From assembly GCA_034509755.1 (NCBI GenBank), contig CM067551.1, positions 13,946,501 through 14,010,500 of the forward strand: a stretch of 64,000 nucleotides of DNA, read 5' to 3'. This document shows, piece by piece, positions 21,517 to 31,434 of the stretch (its first letter is position 1; each line of letters begins with the position of its first letter). The notes beneath the pieces were generated by a model. It ran no database searches. It was not told where the DNA came from and saw only the letters and a program-made list of their open reading frames with translations. The translations under genes and the position numbers were made by a program. The stretch comes from Anisodus tanguticus. Its lineage: Eukaryota > Streptophyta > Magnoliopsida > Solanales > Solanaceae.

Positions 21517-22001
21517 TTCGGCTTCCTAGTTTTATTGACCCCAAATCGAAGGGTCTGTTATTGTGACCAGATAGCCGGTCTGTGGCTATCGTTTGTTCTT
21601 ACGTTCCCCAAATCAAAGAGAACTTGGCCTTTTTTGCGACCAGACAACTAGTCTGTGGCTGTCGATTACTTATCGCTTGATCCGTATTGTCTGCAACCCG
21701 TGGGTTCACTGTGAAGGGTCATTTCCTAGTTTGGTGATCAATTGCCGGTTTTGCGATCTTTCATTTCAATCGGCAGGATGATTTTCCAAGCTAGGTCTCC
21801 TTCGACAAACCTCTTTAGGCTCTACATGTTTGTCGTATTCCTTGGCCATTTTACATTTACCGGCTTTGACTCTTTCTGTGATTGTCAGTCAATTTTCATC
21901 CAACTGACCCAACTCCATTAGCATGGCCCGCCAAATTTAGAGAATTTGGTTTGGCCATCCGTATCCATTTTCCCTGATATTATGCATGGATCAGGTATAT
22001 C
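21517..22001 (+). other. 3' flank of PMD pseudogene (copy 2)
   Basis: Non-coding counterpart of 6828-7373, with the repeated 'tagccggtctgtggct' type motif and a deletion of about 60 bp relative to copy 1 after 21667. Confidence 0.45.
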
Positions 22002-22441
22002 ATGGCGAATTCTTCAAAAAATATGTGTCTTCGACAATGGAATCTAATAAGTGAGATCTCGAGTAAGTGTTTACATAATCTTTTTCTGTCCGAAGAAATG
22101 ATTCAACAAAATAATGAGTCACCATTGATATTGACACATCTGAGATCGCCAAATGCTTGGGAGTTTCTCTATTCAATCCTTTTCCTTCTTCTTGTTGCTG
22201 GATATCACATTCATTCACATCTTATTTTTGTTTCCCGAGCCTCTAGTGAGTTATAGACAGAGTTCGAAAAGGTCAAATCTTTGATGATTCCATCATCTAT
22301 GATTGAGTTACGAAAACTTCTGGATAGGTATCCTACATCTGAACCGGGAGCAATTTACTTACGATATTTAGTTGACAATTATAAAAAATATCTAATGAAT
22401 TATGAGCTCAATCCACCCTATTTAGTAGAAAGACGAATATT
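22002..22441 (+). pseudogene. ycf2: Nuclear plastid DNA: ycf2 fragment (copy 2)
   Basis: The better preserved copy of the plastid insert. It is open from MANSSKNMCLRQWNLISEI to VSRASSEL, then after a TAG continues EFEKVKSLMIPSSMIELRKLLDRYPTSE joined to PGAIYLRYLVDNYKKYLMNYELN and ERRIF. The internal joint is the same as in copy 1, so the deletion predates the tandem duplication. Copy 3 has lost the fragment. Confidence 0.85.
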
Positions 22442-23245
22442 CATTATCTTCTTTTATTTTATTTTGAGTCAAATGTCTATCGGAAATAACCACACTACCT
22501 CAGAGGTAATAGGGAATTAATGCAATTATATCATATGTCAATAGGGGATTAGACCCTTCTATTGTCGTGTAGTATTGTCTAACTAGCTAGTCATAACAAC
22601 CAACACTAATGAGGCAGTAGTCTTCTTATTGAAATAAATATACGCATTTGACCATTTGGTTTTAATTTATTGAATAGTAGTACGTACTAATTTGTTGCAT
22701 GTGTGTCCATGGTCATTGTTCAGCCAATTGTCTTATTCTTCTTCTTTCTTTGAGAATTCAATGAGAATCGTTTTAATAATTTACAAAATCCTGCATTAGT
22801 ACCTTTATACGTTGCATGAGTTTTGAGGGTAGTTATACATATATTAAGAACATGTCCAACAATACGTTTCATGCCAAGTCACTAATTTGGATTCTTTATA
22901 TGTTGCAACTATATAATATTATATTACAACAATAATAACAATAGATCCATTGTAATCCCACAAATGAGGTCTAAGGAGATAAAAATTTACGTAGATCTTA
23001 CCCCTACTTTTGTGGGGTATAGAGCTTATTTCCGATATAATATTATATTAACTGCTACATTTAACTTCTTGTTGCGAACTCGGAAATTAACCAAACACTT
23101 CAAGTTTGACATCTTTTAGTTTAGTTTTAATCTATTATTTAGCAGTTAACAAACGGGGTGTCGAGGGTAATACAATCATATAGTATTATTCTTTATTATT
23201 ATAACAGTTATGGTTCTTTCCTTTTGGTTGACTTTGTATTATACA
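22442..23245. other. Non-coding spacer, A block (copy 2)
   Basis: Counterpart of 7816-8617. No gene; AT-rich with scattered differences from copies 1 and 3, including loss of 'tca' near 22764. Confidence 0.4.
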
Positions 23246-23253
23246 CTACCTCA

Positions 23254-24452
23254 TAGGGGTGAACACGGGTACAGGGTACTCAGATACCCGACCGAAATCG
23301 ACACTAACGGGTAGGTTCCGGGTAGATATATTATAATAACGGATAGGATCCGGATAGTAAAATTAGGAAACAATCAATGTCGGGTCCGGTTCCGGTTCCG
23401 GAAAATAGAGACAGGGTACCCGGACCCGGACCCGGACCCGGAACCGATATGCGGAACCCATAAAATATTAAATATTTTTATTTTTTTGAGAAATATTTGG
23501 ACCACTTTTAACTTTCTCCAAAATTGTTTGCTTCACGCCTGCACATTGATTTTCCCCACCCCAATACGCAAATATTTCAGCTTTTTCACCCATTTATTCT
23601 AGAATGCTCTTTGTGCCCTAAGAGAAAACACTCAAAACTCTCTCAATAACAATGGAGTTTTAGCTACACCACCGAGCTTCATCGTCGTCGTCGTTGAAGC
23701 TTTCTCTCAGGTACTTTCATCGTTGTCTTCGTTGAAGCTTCACCTTTGCCTCTTTCTCTCCCTTGGTTGTGTTCACGTCATTCATAAAATGCATCTGAGT
23801 TCATATCTAACTTTTCAATTTCTTTTTAATATCCTACGCTTCTGTTCTATTTCAGGCGATACTCATCTTCAATCTGTATTACTTTTTGATTTGAAAAGTA
23901 AATCTATTTTTAAAATTTGTGTTTATTTTTGTAGATGTGAAGATGAAATTTAGGGATTTACTAGCATAATAAAGCTTTTCTTTTGTATCGAAGAGCTTAT
24001 GAACACGAAAATAAGTTTAATTCAGATATTTCCAAATTTATTTTGAAATCAACACGTTCAATTAATTGAGTGTCAAATTTGGCTTGCAATTTTAGGTTTT
24101 GGTTACATAATTAACTTTTCTACAATGAATAAGTTTTCTAAAACTTCTTATAAAGATAATAAAAACTCCGATTGCAAGCTAAAAAACTACTGGATGAAAT
24201 TATTTTAGAACTCTTTTTGATTCTCATAGGCTAAAATTGTTGCTTACTCGATGTTTTTTTATTTACAGGGTACTCGGGAACCTACCTGGAACCGCAGGGT
24301 CCGGGTAGGTTCCGGGTAATGATTGCTACGGGTAGGTTCCGGGTAATGATTTCTACGGGTAGGTTCCGGATAGTAAATTTAGGAACCGATTTTTTACTGA
24401 TAGGGTCCAGATAGTTAAAAAACGTTTGAGTACTCGGACCCGCTGACCCCTA
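23254..24452. mobile_element. Non-autonomous hAT element (copy 2)
   Basis: Same element as 8626-9780. Flanks ctacctca (23246-23253) and ataccaga (24453-24460). It carries extra GGACCC and 'gggtaggttcc' repeat units near 23410-23440 and 24300-24370 compared with the other copies, so the subterminal repeats have changed number. No transposase. Confidence 0.8.
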
Positions 24453-24460
24453 ATACCAGA

Positions 24461-25270
24461 GCCGAACAATTCTTTGACTTCAATCCTTAAGTCAAAGTGT
24501 TTAGATTGAACCGATCGAACAGAGGTCATGGTTGGAATTTATTTTCTACATGCACCTAATCTCTAATGTCAAAATTTGGGTATTATATTTATAAGTTTGT
24601 ACTATTTACTTTTGCATACCATGGAATGGGAAAAATAAAAGGTCGTTAGTCCTGAGTTGAGACATTTATGAAAAAAATGGTCAAATGTCTCAGCTAGACT
24701 TTGATTAGATTATTTCAGACTTACTAGTCTAGTATAAGCTTTAGATCAATTTGTAGGTCTTTCTCATGTTCCAAAAGTTTATCTATTACGTCAAGATCAA
24801 GGGTCATGTTCTAAATCACAGACATCTTCTGCCCGCTGGAATAATGTAATCCATTCATTCAAATTTATATGACATCATTTGACTAAACAAAAAGTCTAAA
24901 AATAAATAAAAAGTTTAAAATTTATGATATAAAATAAACTTAGACATTTATGTAGCAATAAATCATTTCATTAAAGGTAAAATGAGCAATTTTTAAGTTA
25001 AGTTGTTTAAAATTATATAAAATGACCTTCTTTTTTGGACAAACTAAAAGAAAAGTGTGCATATAAATTGGAATGGAGGTAGCATTAAAAATATGTAACA
25101 TTTGTCCCAGTTTAATTTATGTGATGCACTTTTGACTGAGCACATAGTTCAATAACGAAATACTTTTGAAAGGTATGGTATAAAATAAATTATAGATATT
25201 TGGGTGTTAATCGTCGTGAATAAAATTGAAACTAAAAGTTAAATATTGTTTTTAAATATAGAAATCTATT
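24461..25270. other. Non-coding with degenerate MITE-like repeats (copy 2)
   Basis: Counterpart of 9789-10598. No gene. Contains the uninterrupted hAT target 'atttcttc' at its right end. Confidence 0.4.
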
Positions 25271-25530
25271 ATTTCTTCCGTCTCAATTTATGTGACACCA
25301 TTTGACCGGGCACAGAATTCTAAAAATAAGAGAGGACTTTGTTATGTTTACTAAATTGCCCTTATATTAGTGCATATTTTTGTTGTTTTTTCTTCATAAT
25401 AAGTATATTTTTAAAATTAAGTAGGACACAACAAGGATAAAATAAAAATTGTGTCATTAAAGAGTTTTTAAATATAGAAATGTGACATTTATTGTGGGAC
25501 ATACTAAAAAAAGAAATTGTACGGAGGGAG
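25271..25530. mobile_element. Stowaway-like MITE, uninterrupted (copy 2)
   Basis: Ends 'tttcttccgtctcaattta' and 'acggagggag' followed by TA. This copy shows the empty site for the hAT insertion found in copy 1. Confidence 0.7.
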
Positions 25531-26343
25531 TATTATTTTAGGAGTAGACCGGAAAGGAAAGTGACACAAATTGGAATAAAGAGTATAATATATAAACGTT
25601 TAGCTAGCAGCCATTATATGCTATTTTAATGAGTCTGAAACCTAAATGCCCAAGAAAGAAGAAAGTGATCAAAGTACTGAATAAAAAAAATTGACATAAA
25701 AATACCTTTAACGCACAAAATTTGAGCGTTAAAGGAGTCCCATGGATGGACATGGCCTAACGGCCTTTACTGTGCATTGGACTCCTTTAACATACAGATT
25801 TTATGTGTTAAAGGGGTCAATAATTTCCCTGAATTTTACCGCCAATCCGTACTTGATTTGATCTGGTCTAATGGTCGTATTTGATTTGATCTGGTCTAAT
25901 GGTCGTATTTGATTTGATCAAGTTACATGCACAAGCTTAGTGCGTTATATCAAACTTTTAAGCTTATAAGAAGTCTATTTAAATCAGATTTTGGATGAGG
26001 TAAAAATTCATCCAACTCCTATCTATTCACACACTCATCTCTCCATATTTTCAGCCTCTTTAAAAAAACTGCGGATCCTGAAAAAGTTAGAGTTTCATTA
26101 TTTTGAAATGGTGAGATCGTTCATGAGGGTAATATTGTGTATTATACTTGTTACAATGTTAAGTTTTCAGTTACACTGAACTACAAAACATTACTCTTTG
26201 TCCGATAAAAAAGAATGAAAGTTTATAGGTAAGATTTTAAATTATCTGCAATAAGGAGATACCCAATATTTTTTTTACTTCAAGTTTAGTCAATTATGAC
26301 GAGTTCAATATTAAAGATGATGACCCTTTGACTGATTTATTTT
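25531..26343. other. A/B border region (copy 2)
   Basis: Non-coding. It contains inverted short strings 'tttaacgcacaaaatttgagcgttaaagg' variants (near 25710-25735 and 25785-25815 in opposite orientation), which may be the ends of a small element: 'ctttaac...gttaaagg' pairs with 'cctttaac...gttaaaggg'. A 62-codon frame at 25991-26179 (MDEVKIHPTP...) is not recognised and is broken in copy 3. Confidence 0.4.
25860..25915. repeat. 28-bp direct tandem repeat
   Basis: Two full head-to-tail units starting 'gatctggtctaatggtcg' plus the start of a third. One unit equivalent in copy 3 was the insertion site of the minus-strand Copia element (target GTCTA). Confidence 0.85.
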
Positions 26344-26366
26344 GGGGGGTGGGGGTGGGGGTGGGG
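26344..26366 (+). other. G-quadruplex-type G-run cluster
   Basis: Four G runs of 6, 5, 5 and 4 separated by single T bases. Copy 3 (about 54612-54628) has only three such runs. Confidence 0.7.
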
Positions 26367-28904
26367 TGCCAAGTGAGTATAGAGACCAAATCAGTATAAA
26401 CATACTTAAAATATATGTCAAAAAGATACCTAGAACTCGTTGTGAAGTCCCACCTACTCAGGCTAACACTTATGAACCAAACTTACTGTAATGATTCACT
26501 TAGTCGTTTTGAGCTTTTGGCCTTATTTTTTCAAAATACTCTTTTCGTAGTTTCATTTAGATAGTTATACCTTGCCGGGATGGGTGGTGTGGTTCTGGAG
26601 ACAATCCGATGGGTTCTGGAGTGGTTTTAGCAAATTTAGAAGTTCCTAAATTAAAAAAAGGAGGATAGTTGACCAAAGTCAATATCGAGGGTGAATGAGT
26701 CAATTTTCAAAATTTCGTTGTTTCCATTAGGTCTATAATGTCATTTATGACTTAGTCGAGCTGTTAGTTCCATTCCGGAAATGTTCTGGAGTGATTTGAG
26801 TAGTTGTTAAGAATATATGATTTTGATGAATTGGAGTTGACCTTGGTCGACATCAAGTCAGGACAATCTCTTTTGGAAATTTCTAGTGTGAAAGCAAGTC
26901 CCAAGCGTATTTTATGATTGAAATGCATATTTGATTTGTGTCCGGGAGATTTCGGATGAGTTTCGGGTGTTGAATCGAAGTCTGGAGACTTAAAGATTTG
27001 GTTGTTCTGCTGTGATCGGGTGCAATCACACTTGCGGGCTTTTATCCGCACATACGCTAAGTGTGCCGCAGGTGCAAAGTTGGGCTAAGGTGTGATGGAC
27101 CGCACCTACTCAGTCTTGGTCGGAAAAGAGGAATCGCACCTGTGAGTGGGCGTCCGCATCTACAAGCTTAGACAATTTAATTGGGGCTTGCTTCTACGGG
27201 GTATTATCCGCAGATGCGGCACCGAAAAATTGGACCGCACATGGAGTGTCGTTGGTCTAATTAGTTCAATCTATTTCCAATTCGACCTCATTTTTTCTAA
27301 AACAATTTTTGGAGCTGGGGACCTCAATAATAGGTGATTTCTATGGGATTTTTCAAGATTCAACCTTGGGGTAAGACTTTAACCATTATCTAAGTAACTT
27401 TCCCATATTTTCATCCATTATTTAGTGATTCCTCATTTGATTTTAGATCGTAAAATAAGGGATTTTTCATAGAAATAGATTTATAAAATTGATGAAATTG
27501 AAGGCCAAATTGCGATTATAATTTCATGATCTTTAGGATTCTTACTATTTAGACTATGATAAAGTGAATTTAAGTTAAATTTTTTATTTTGACCCTCGGG
27601 GTTCGAAGTTGGGATTTTAGGTTGACTTTTGGATCCGAATTCTTTGCATGATAATATGGGTATTAATAGATTCATATTCTTATGTAGTCATCAAATTTTT
27701 CTAGATTGGGCTCGTTCAGAAGCTCAAAGGAAGGGAAAGGCCGCAAAGTGACTCTTCAGCTTCAGATTCAGGCAAGTTGAGACTTACTAGACCTTTTATG
27801 TTGTTTTTTAATTGGTTTAAGGAATTAAGGTGCATAATAGAAAATTTTGGGTCCCATACTCATGAGGTGATGGGCACTTGTGCGGGATCAGTGTATCTAT
27901 ATCAGTAATTAAAACATAAAAAGAATTGTACTTTGACGGGGAATGTATGTTGAGCCTTCGGGCCTTGAAAGTGGTGATAAATTCACTGGCTTGGTATGGT
28001 TGTAGCTTATGTGGGCTATTATGGCCATGTTTGACTAATAATTGTGATTGTTGATTCATTATGCATCTATCATTCCACTTCTCTTTTAAATTATGAAAAA
28101 GAAACTATATTCGACATTGAATTGATATTATGCATTGCATGGTGTACGCATATCCATTATATTCATTTCATGATATTATTGACATCTGATTAATGAGATA
28201 CGAGTAATGGTCTATAGAGGTTGGATATTAGATATGGTACATAGAGAGAGTGATGATGATGACGATGATATGATAGCCTATTGTCTTGAACCCGATATGA
28301 TTTGGGAGATCTGGTATTCCAGGTGAGTATATAGACCTCATGAGTCTCCATGGGTCATGTGAAACCTAATGCAGGAGCGTGTGTATACTGGTGTATACGA
28401 CCATTGTATTCATGACATATTTATATGATTTGATGAAAAAATTGTAACTAGAAATGATTTATTTTTATGGTCCGATTGAGATACAATTTTCTATTCTTGA
28501 TTGCCTAAGTGTTACAAACTATGAATTTCAATATTAATAAAGTAAGGAGGTGAGTATCGAGAGTACCAATCCTCACCACCATTATAGTTTAGGGTCGGTC
28601 ACATATGTTGCTGGGTATACGTGCTTCCCGCACTAACTCTATAATTGCTGCATCTTTTTCATTATATTTAATTAGCCCAAAAAAGTCTTGTTCCTCCACC
28701 TAAGTGGTTGTCAACATGATTTATATATCCGATACCTTATCGATTGGTACCTATATCTGACAGCTTTGCCTCTCTTTCATGGTTCTCAAATTTTGATTGT
28801 GCTAAGAGAAATACTGGCTTTCCTATAAAAAGTGGGAAAAGAGAAGAAGAATGAAACACAAGAAAGAAAGTGACAGATGTAATATGTAAAAGAATAATAA
28901 TGTC
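26367..28904. other. Non-coding repeat DNA of B block, LTR-like
   Basis: No gene. Two features suggest long-terminal-repeat DNA of a Gypsy-type element: alternating 'ccgcaggtgc', 'ccgcagatgcgg', 'ggaccgcac' words at 27020-27240, and a later stretch with 'atgttgagccttcgggcc', 'ttgaacccgatatgat' and 'gggtatacgtgcttcccgc' at 27940-28640. No protease, integrase or polymerase is linked, and no LTR pair was found in the window. Repeated in copy 3 at about 54629-57221, where about 70 bp near 54735-54803 is present that copy 2 lacks. Confidence 0.4.
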
Positions 28905-29152
28905 CCTCGAGCATAGCTGGATGACAAAGCAGGGGAACTTAAATTCAGCTGGAGGCCTGCAGCATAGGTTCAAATCCTGGCGGGAGCAATTTGCACTGTT
29001 CTGGGGTAGGACCTTGTAGGTGATATCAGTTTCTCTATTCTCAAACCCTAGTCAATCAGGCACATCCTGCGATTTACTGATAGTAGTGCTGAGGGACCGG
29101 GACTACTATCTCCAGGAATAGTCTGGCGTAAGCTGGAAAGCTGAACATAAAA
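28905..29152 (+). mobile_element. Candidate tRNA-derived SINE (copy 2)
   Basis: An A-box-like 'tagctggatgacaaagc' is followed about 45 bases later by a B-box-like 'ggttcaaatcc', then a body ending 'gctgaacat' and an A-rich tail. This is SINE architecture, but target duplications are not clear and I cannot name the family. Repeated at 57236-57483. Confidence 0.5.
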
Positions 29153-29685
29153 AAAAAGTAAGGTTGGGGGTTGGGTGTTTGTGAGGTATAGGAAATTGAA
29201 ATGAACAGGGCCCGTGTGGGTGGAGTAAAAAATTGAAATTTATGGTTAAGAATTCTAGTTCTTTTCAGTTATTAGTGTTAAATTAATAATTCATATATAT
29301 ATATATATATATATATATTAGGTACTCCCTCAACGAGATTAGATACATTCACGAGATTTTCTGAAGGAGAAGGCATGACAAACAAGAGAGTGAATAACAT
29401 TGTTTCATTGTATAAAGATTAGACTTAAAATGGCTTTTTTGCTGAATGCATCCCCTTGGGCTGAATCTTCTTTTTGCAATTTGGGGAGTACAAAAGTGTA
29501 GATTAAGAAATGGGAACAAGAATAGAACCTTTGGCTTCCATAGGTTTCTTTCATGTACCCGATTTTTTGTGTTGTTTGTTTTGTCTATTGGAGGTTTTGG
29601 TTTTATGTCTCCGTTTTTTTTGTATTTATTTCTTTTTTGCTTTATAACGAGGTAGGGATTCAAGCCAAATTCTACCTCGCAACTG
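29153..29685. other. Non-coding upstream of HIPP pseudogene (copy 2)
   Basis: Contains an (AT)n microsatellite at 29293-29319 and otherwise AT/T-rich DNA; probably promoter and intron of the former HIPP gene. Open minus-strand frames here are broken in copy 3. Confidence 0.4.
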
Positions 29686-30104
29686 GATGTGAAAGCCTGA
29701 GTGGATGGTTTCACTAAAAAAATATTGTGAAAGATTGAAAGGCATTATAAGAAAAGCGTCAATTCGGAGCAAGGACAAGTGACAATTTCTGGAGATGTGG
29801 ACCCTACTATACTGATCAAGCAATTATCCAAGAATGAAAAACATGCAGAGTTCTTTAGTGCCCCCATAATCAGTTCAAGAAAGTCGATAAAGGTGGAGGC
29901 GGAGGACCTCAAATGTCAAACCAGCAGCAACAACTTCAAAAGACATGTTACTTCCCCCAATGTGCAAAGACCATAACCCGCAAGCTATCGAGTTAACCTT
30001 GCCTGATGTTGATGACAAATCTGAGATGGGTGGTAATGGTGGAGCTCAGATGCCTAATATGATGATAAGTGCTTATGAAGGGTGGAACAACACATAATAG
30101 TGTC
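29686..30104 (+). pseudogene. HIPP pseudogene, HMA domain part (copy 2)
   Basis: The N-terminal part of the HIPP protein. In one frame: VDGFTKKIL, stop, KIERHYKKSVNSEQGQ, VTISGDVDPTILIKQLSKNEKHAEF, matching the second half of an HMA domain. The metal-binding loop normally C-D-G-C reads V-D-G-F here, so both cysteines are lost. After HAEF the frame shifts to FKKVDKGGGGGPQMSNQQQQLQK and shifts again to LLPPMCKDHNPQAIELTLPDVDD and GGNGGAQMPNM, the Gly-rich linker and acidic block typical of HIPPs. The exon is then cut by a Copia element at 30105 with target GTGTC/GTGGC. The first exon with the start codon was not found. Confidence 0.8.
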
Positions 30105-30260
30105 TATTAACGTGTACCATAATAATATTTAACCATATTTATTCTTATATAATTATGGTAGATATAAGATCCCTATTGTATAAGGATTTCATATTGTACA
30201 CCCTATATATATTTTGTATAAATGAGAAAGGCGCCCATGAGAGATTAATACAATCTTACA
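30105..30260 (+). repeat. 5' LTR of Copia (copy 2)
   Basis: From tattaacgtgtacc to caatcttaca. A TATA-like 'ctatatatattttg' lies near 30202-30216. The usual leading TG is obscured, while the 3' LTR starts TGTATTAACG. Confidence 0.85.
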
Positions 30261-30264
30261 TGGA

Positions 30265-30276
30265 TGGTATCACGAG
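30265..30276 (+). other. Copia primer-binding site (copy 2)
   Basis: tggtatcacgag, an initiator-Met tRNA site with a change from tggtatcagagc, four bases after the LTR. Confidence 0.8.
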
Positions 30277-30474
30277 CCAAAACCTAAACCCTAATTTTTT
30301 CCCTTTCTTCATTACCCGAGAAGCAGCAACTTTAATGTCTGCGTGCCAACAACCATACTGTCTGTTCCTATTTTCTTTATACACGAGAAGCACCTATCAG
30401 CAGCCTTATTGTCTGCTATTCTCTTCTTGCTTCTTCCTTGTCTTCTCTTACTCTCACAAAAATAATCCACTATA

Positions 30475-31224
30475 ATGACTTCTCCCATAGCAGCATCAAC
30501 CTCATCCGTCGTCATCCATGACATACCCAAATCATCCGTTTCACCCACTGTTCCTCCAACACTCATCATCTCCAATATCAAGAACTTCATTCCTATAATT
30601 ATTGATCAAGAAAACAGTCAGTATTCTCCATGGGTTGAACTATTCTGTATCCATGCATGTGTCTACAACGTGCTGGATCATATTGACGACTCTTTCCCTC
30701 GTCCCAGTGAGGTTGACGACACCACATGGCGCCGTCTAGACGACGTTGTCAAACAGTGGATCTATGACATTATTTCTCAAGACTTGCTCCTCACTATTAT
30801 GAAAACTGGCGCCTCTGCTCGCGTGTTATGGATTCGGTTGGAAGAAAATTTTCAGGACAACAAACACACCCGTGCTGTCTATTTGGAAAAACAGTTTAAC
30901 AACACACGTCTTGGAAATTTCTCTAACATGTCCGAATACTGCAAGCAATTGAAATTATTGGCGGACCAATTATCAAACGTGTGAATGCCTATTTCTAAAA
31001 CAAAGATGGTTCTCCAACTAGTTGCAGGTCTTCCAAAAGGTGAGTATGATACCCTAGCCACGATGATACAACAGGCCGATCCCTTACCCAGTTTCAATAA
31101 GGCTCAGTCACAGTTATTATTGGAAGAAACACGTCTTGCTAAACAGGACGAACACAATCAGAAGGCGTTCACGTTTGACAGTCAGACGATTTCCACCGCC
31201 CCTACCACTGGACAACCACCGTAG
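30475..31224 (+). pseudogene. Copia gag (copy 2)
   Basis: Opens MTSPIAASTSSVV at 30475 and carries the UBN2-type gag pattern: LWIRLEENFQDNKHTRAVYLEKQF, YCKQLKLLADQLSNV, then after a TGA (30982-30984) MVLQLVAGLPKGEYDTLATMIQQADPLPSF. Gag forms the cytoplasmic virus-like particle. It ends at TAG 31222, which is shared with the other copy. A Gly-rich tail (GGQGGGKGGRG) follows out to about 31280, and no zinc knuckle is evident. Confidence 0.85.
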
Positions 31225-31434
31225 GACACCTAACACCATCGAGGTGGCCAAGGTGGTGGAAAAGGAGGAAGAGGTTGAGACAACGGCAAAGGTGGTTGTG
31301 GCCCTTCTCACACATGGCCTGGCCCAGCAATGTACAATTAGTTGGCAAAGTGGGCCTCCTTTCCATACACTGTTTCAGCCCAACTACTGATTCAGTAGCA
31401 GGGCCTACTGGGCCCAGTCCCATGCATTCGGCTA

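Noticed and set aside
7374..22441. Plastid or mitochondrial origin of the window because of ycf2
   Set aside because: The ycf2 pieces are short, deleted and stop-bearing, embedded in nuclear transposons and SINEs.
25860..25915. CRISPR-like or satellite array
   Set aside because: Only two direct units with no spacers; nothing prokaryotic in the window and no larger array.
28737..28973. 78-codon minus-strand frame, also open at 57061-57297
   Set aside because: It overlaps the candidate SINE start and repeat DNA, with no recognisable domain; conservation follows from duplication.
30312..31423. Several minus-strand frames of 64-92 codons across Copia gag
   Set aside because: They are antisense to recognised gag/pol sequence and show no family features.
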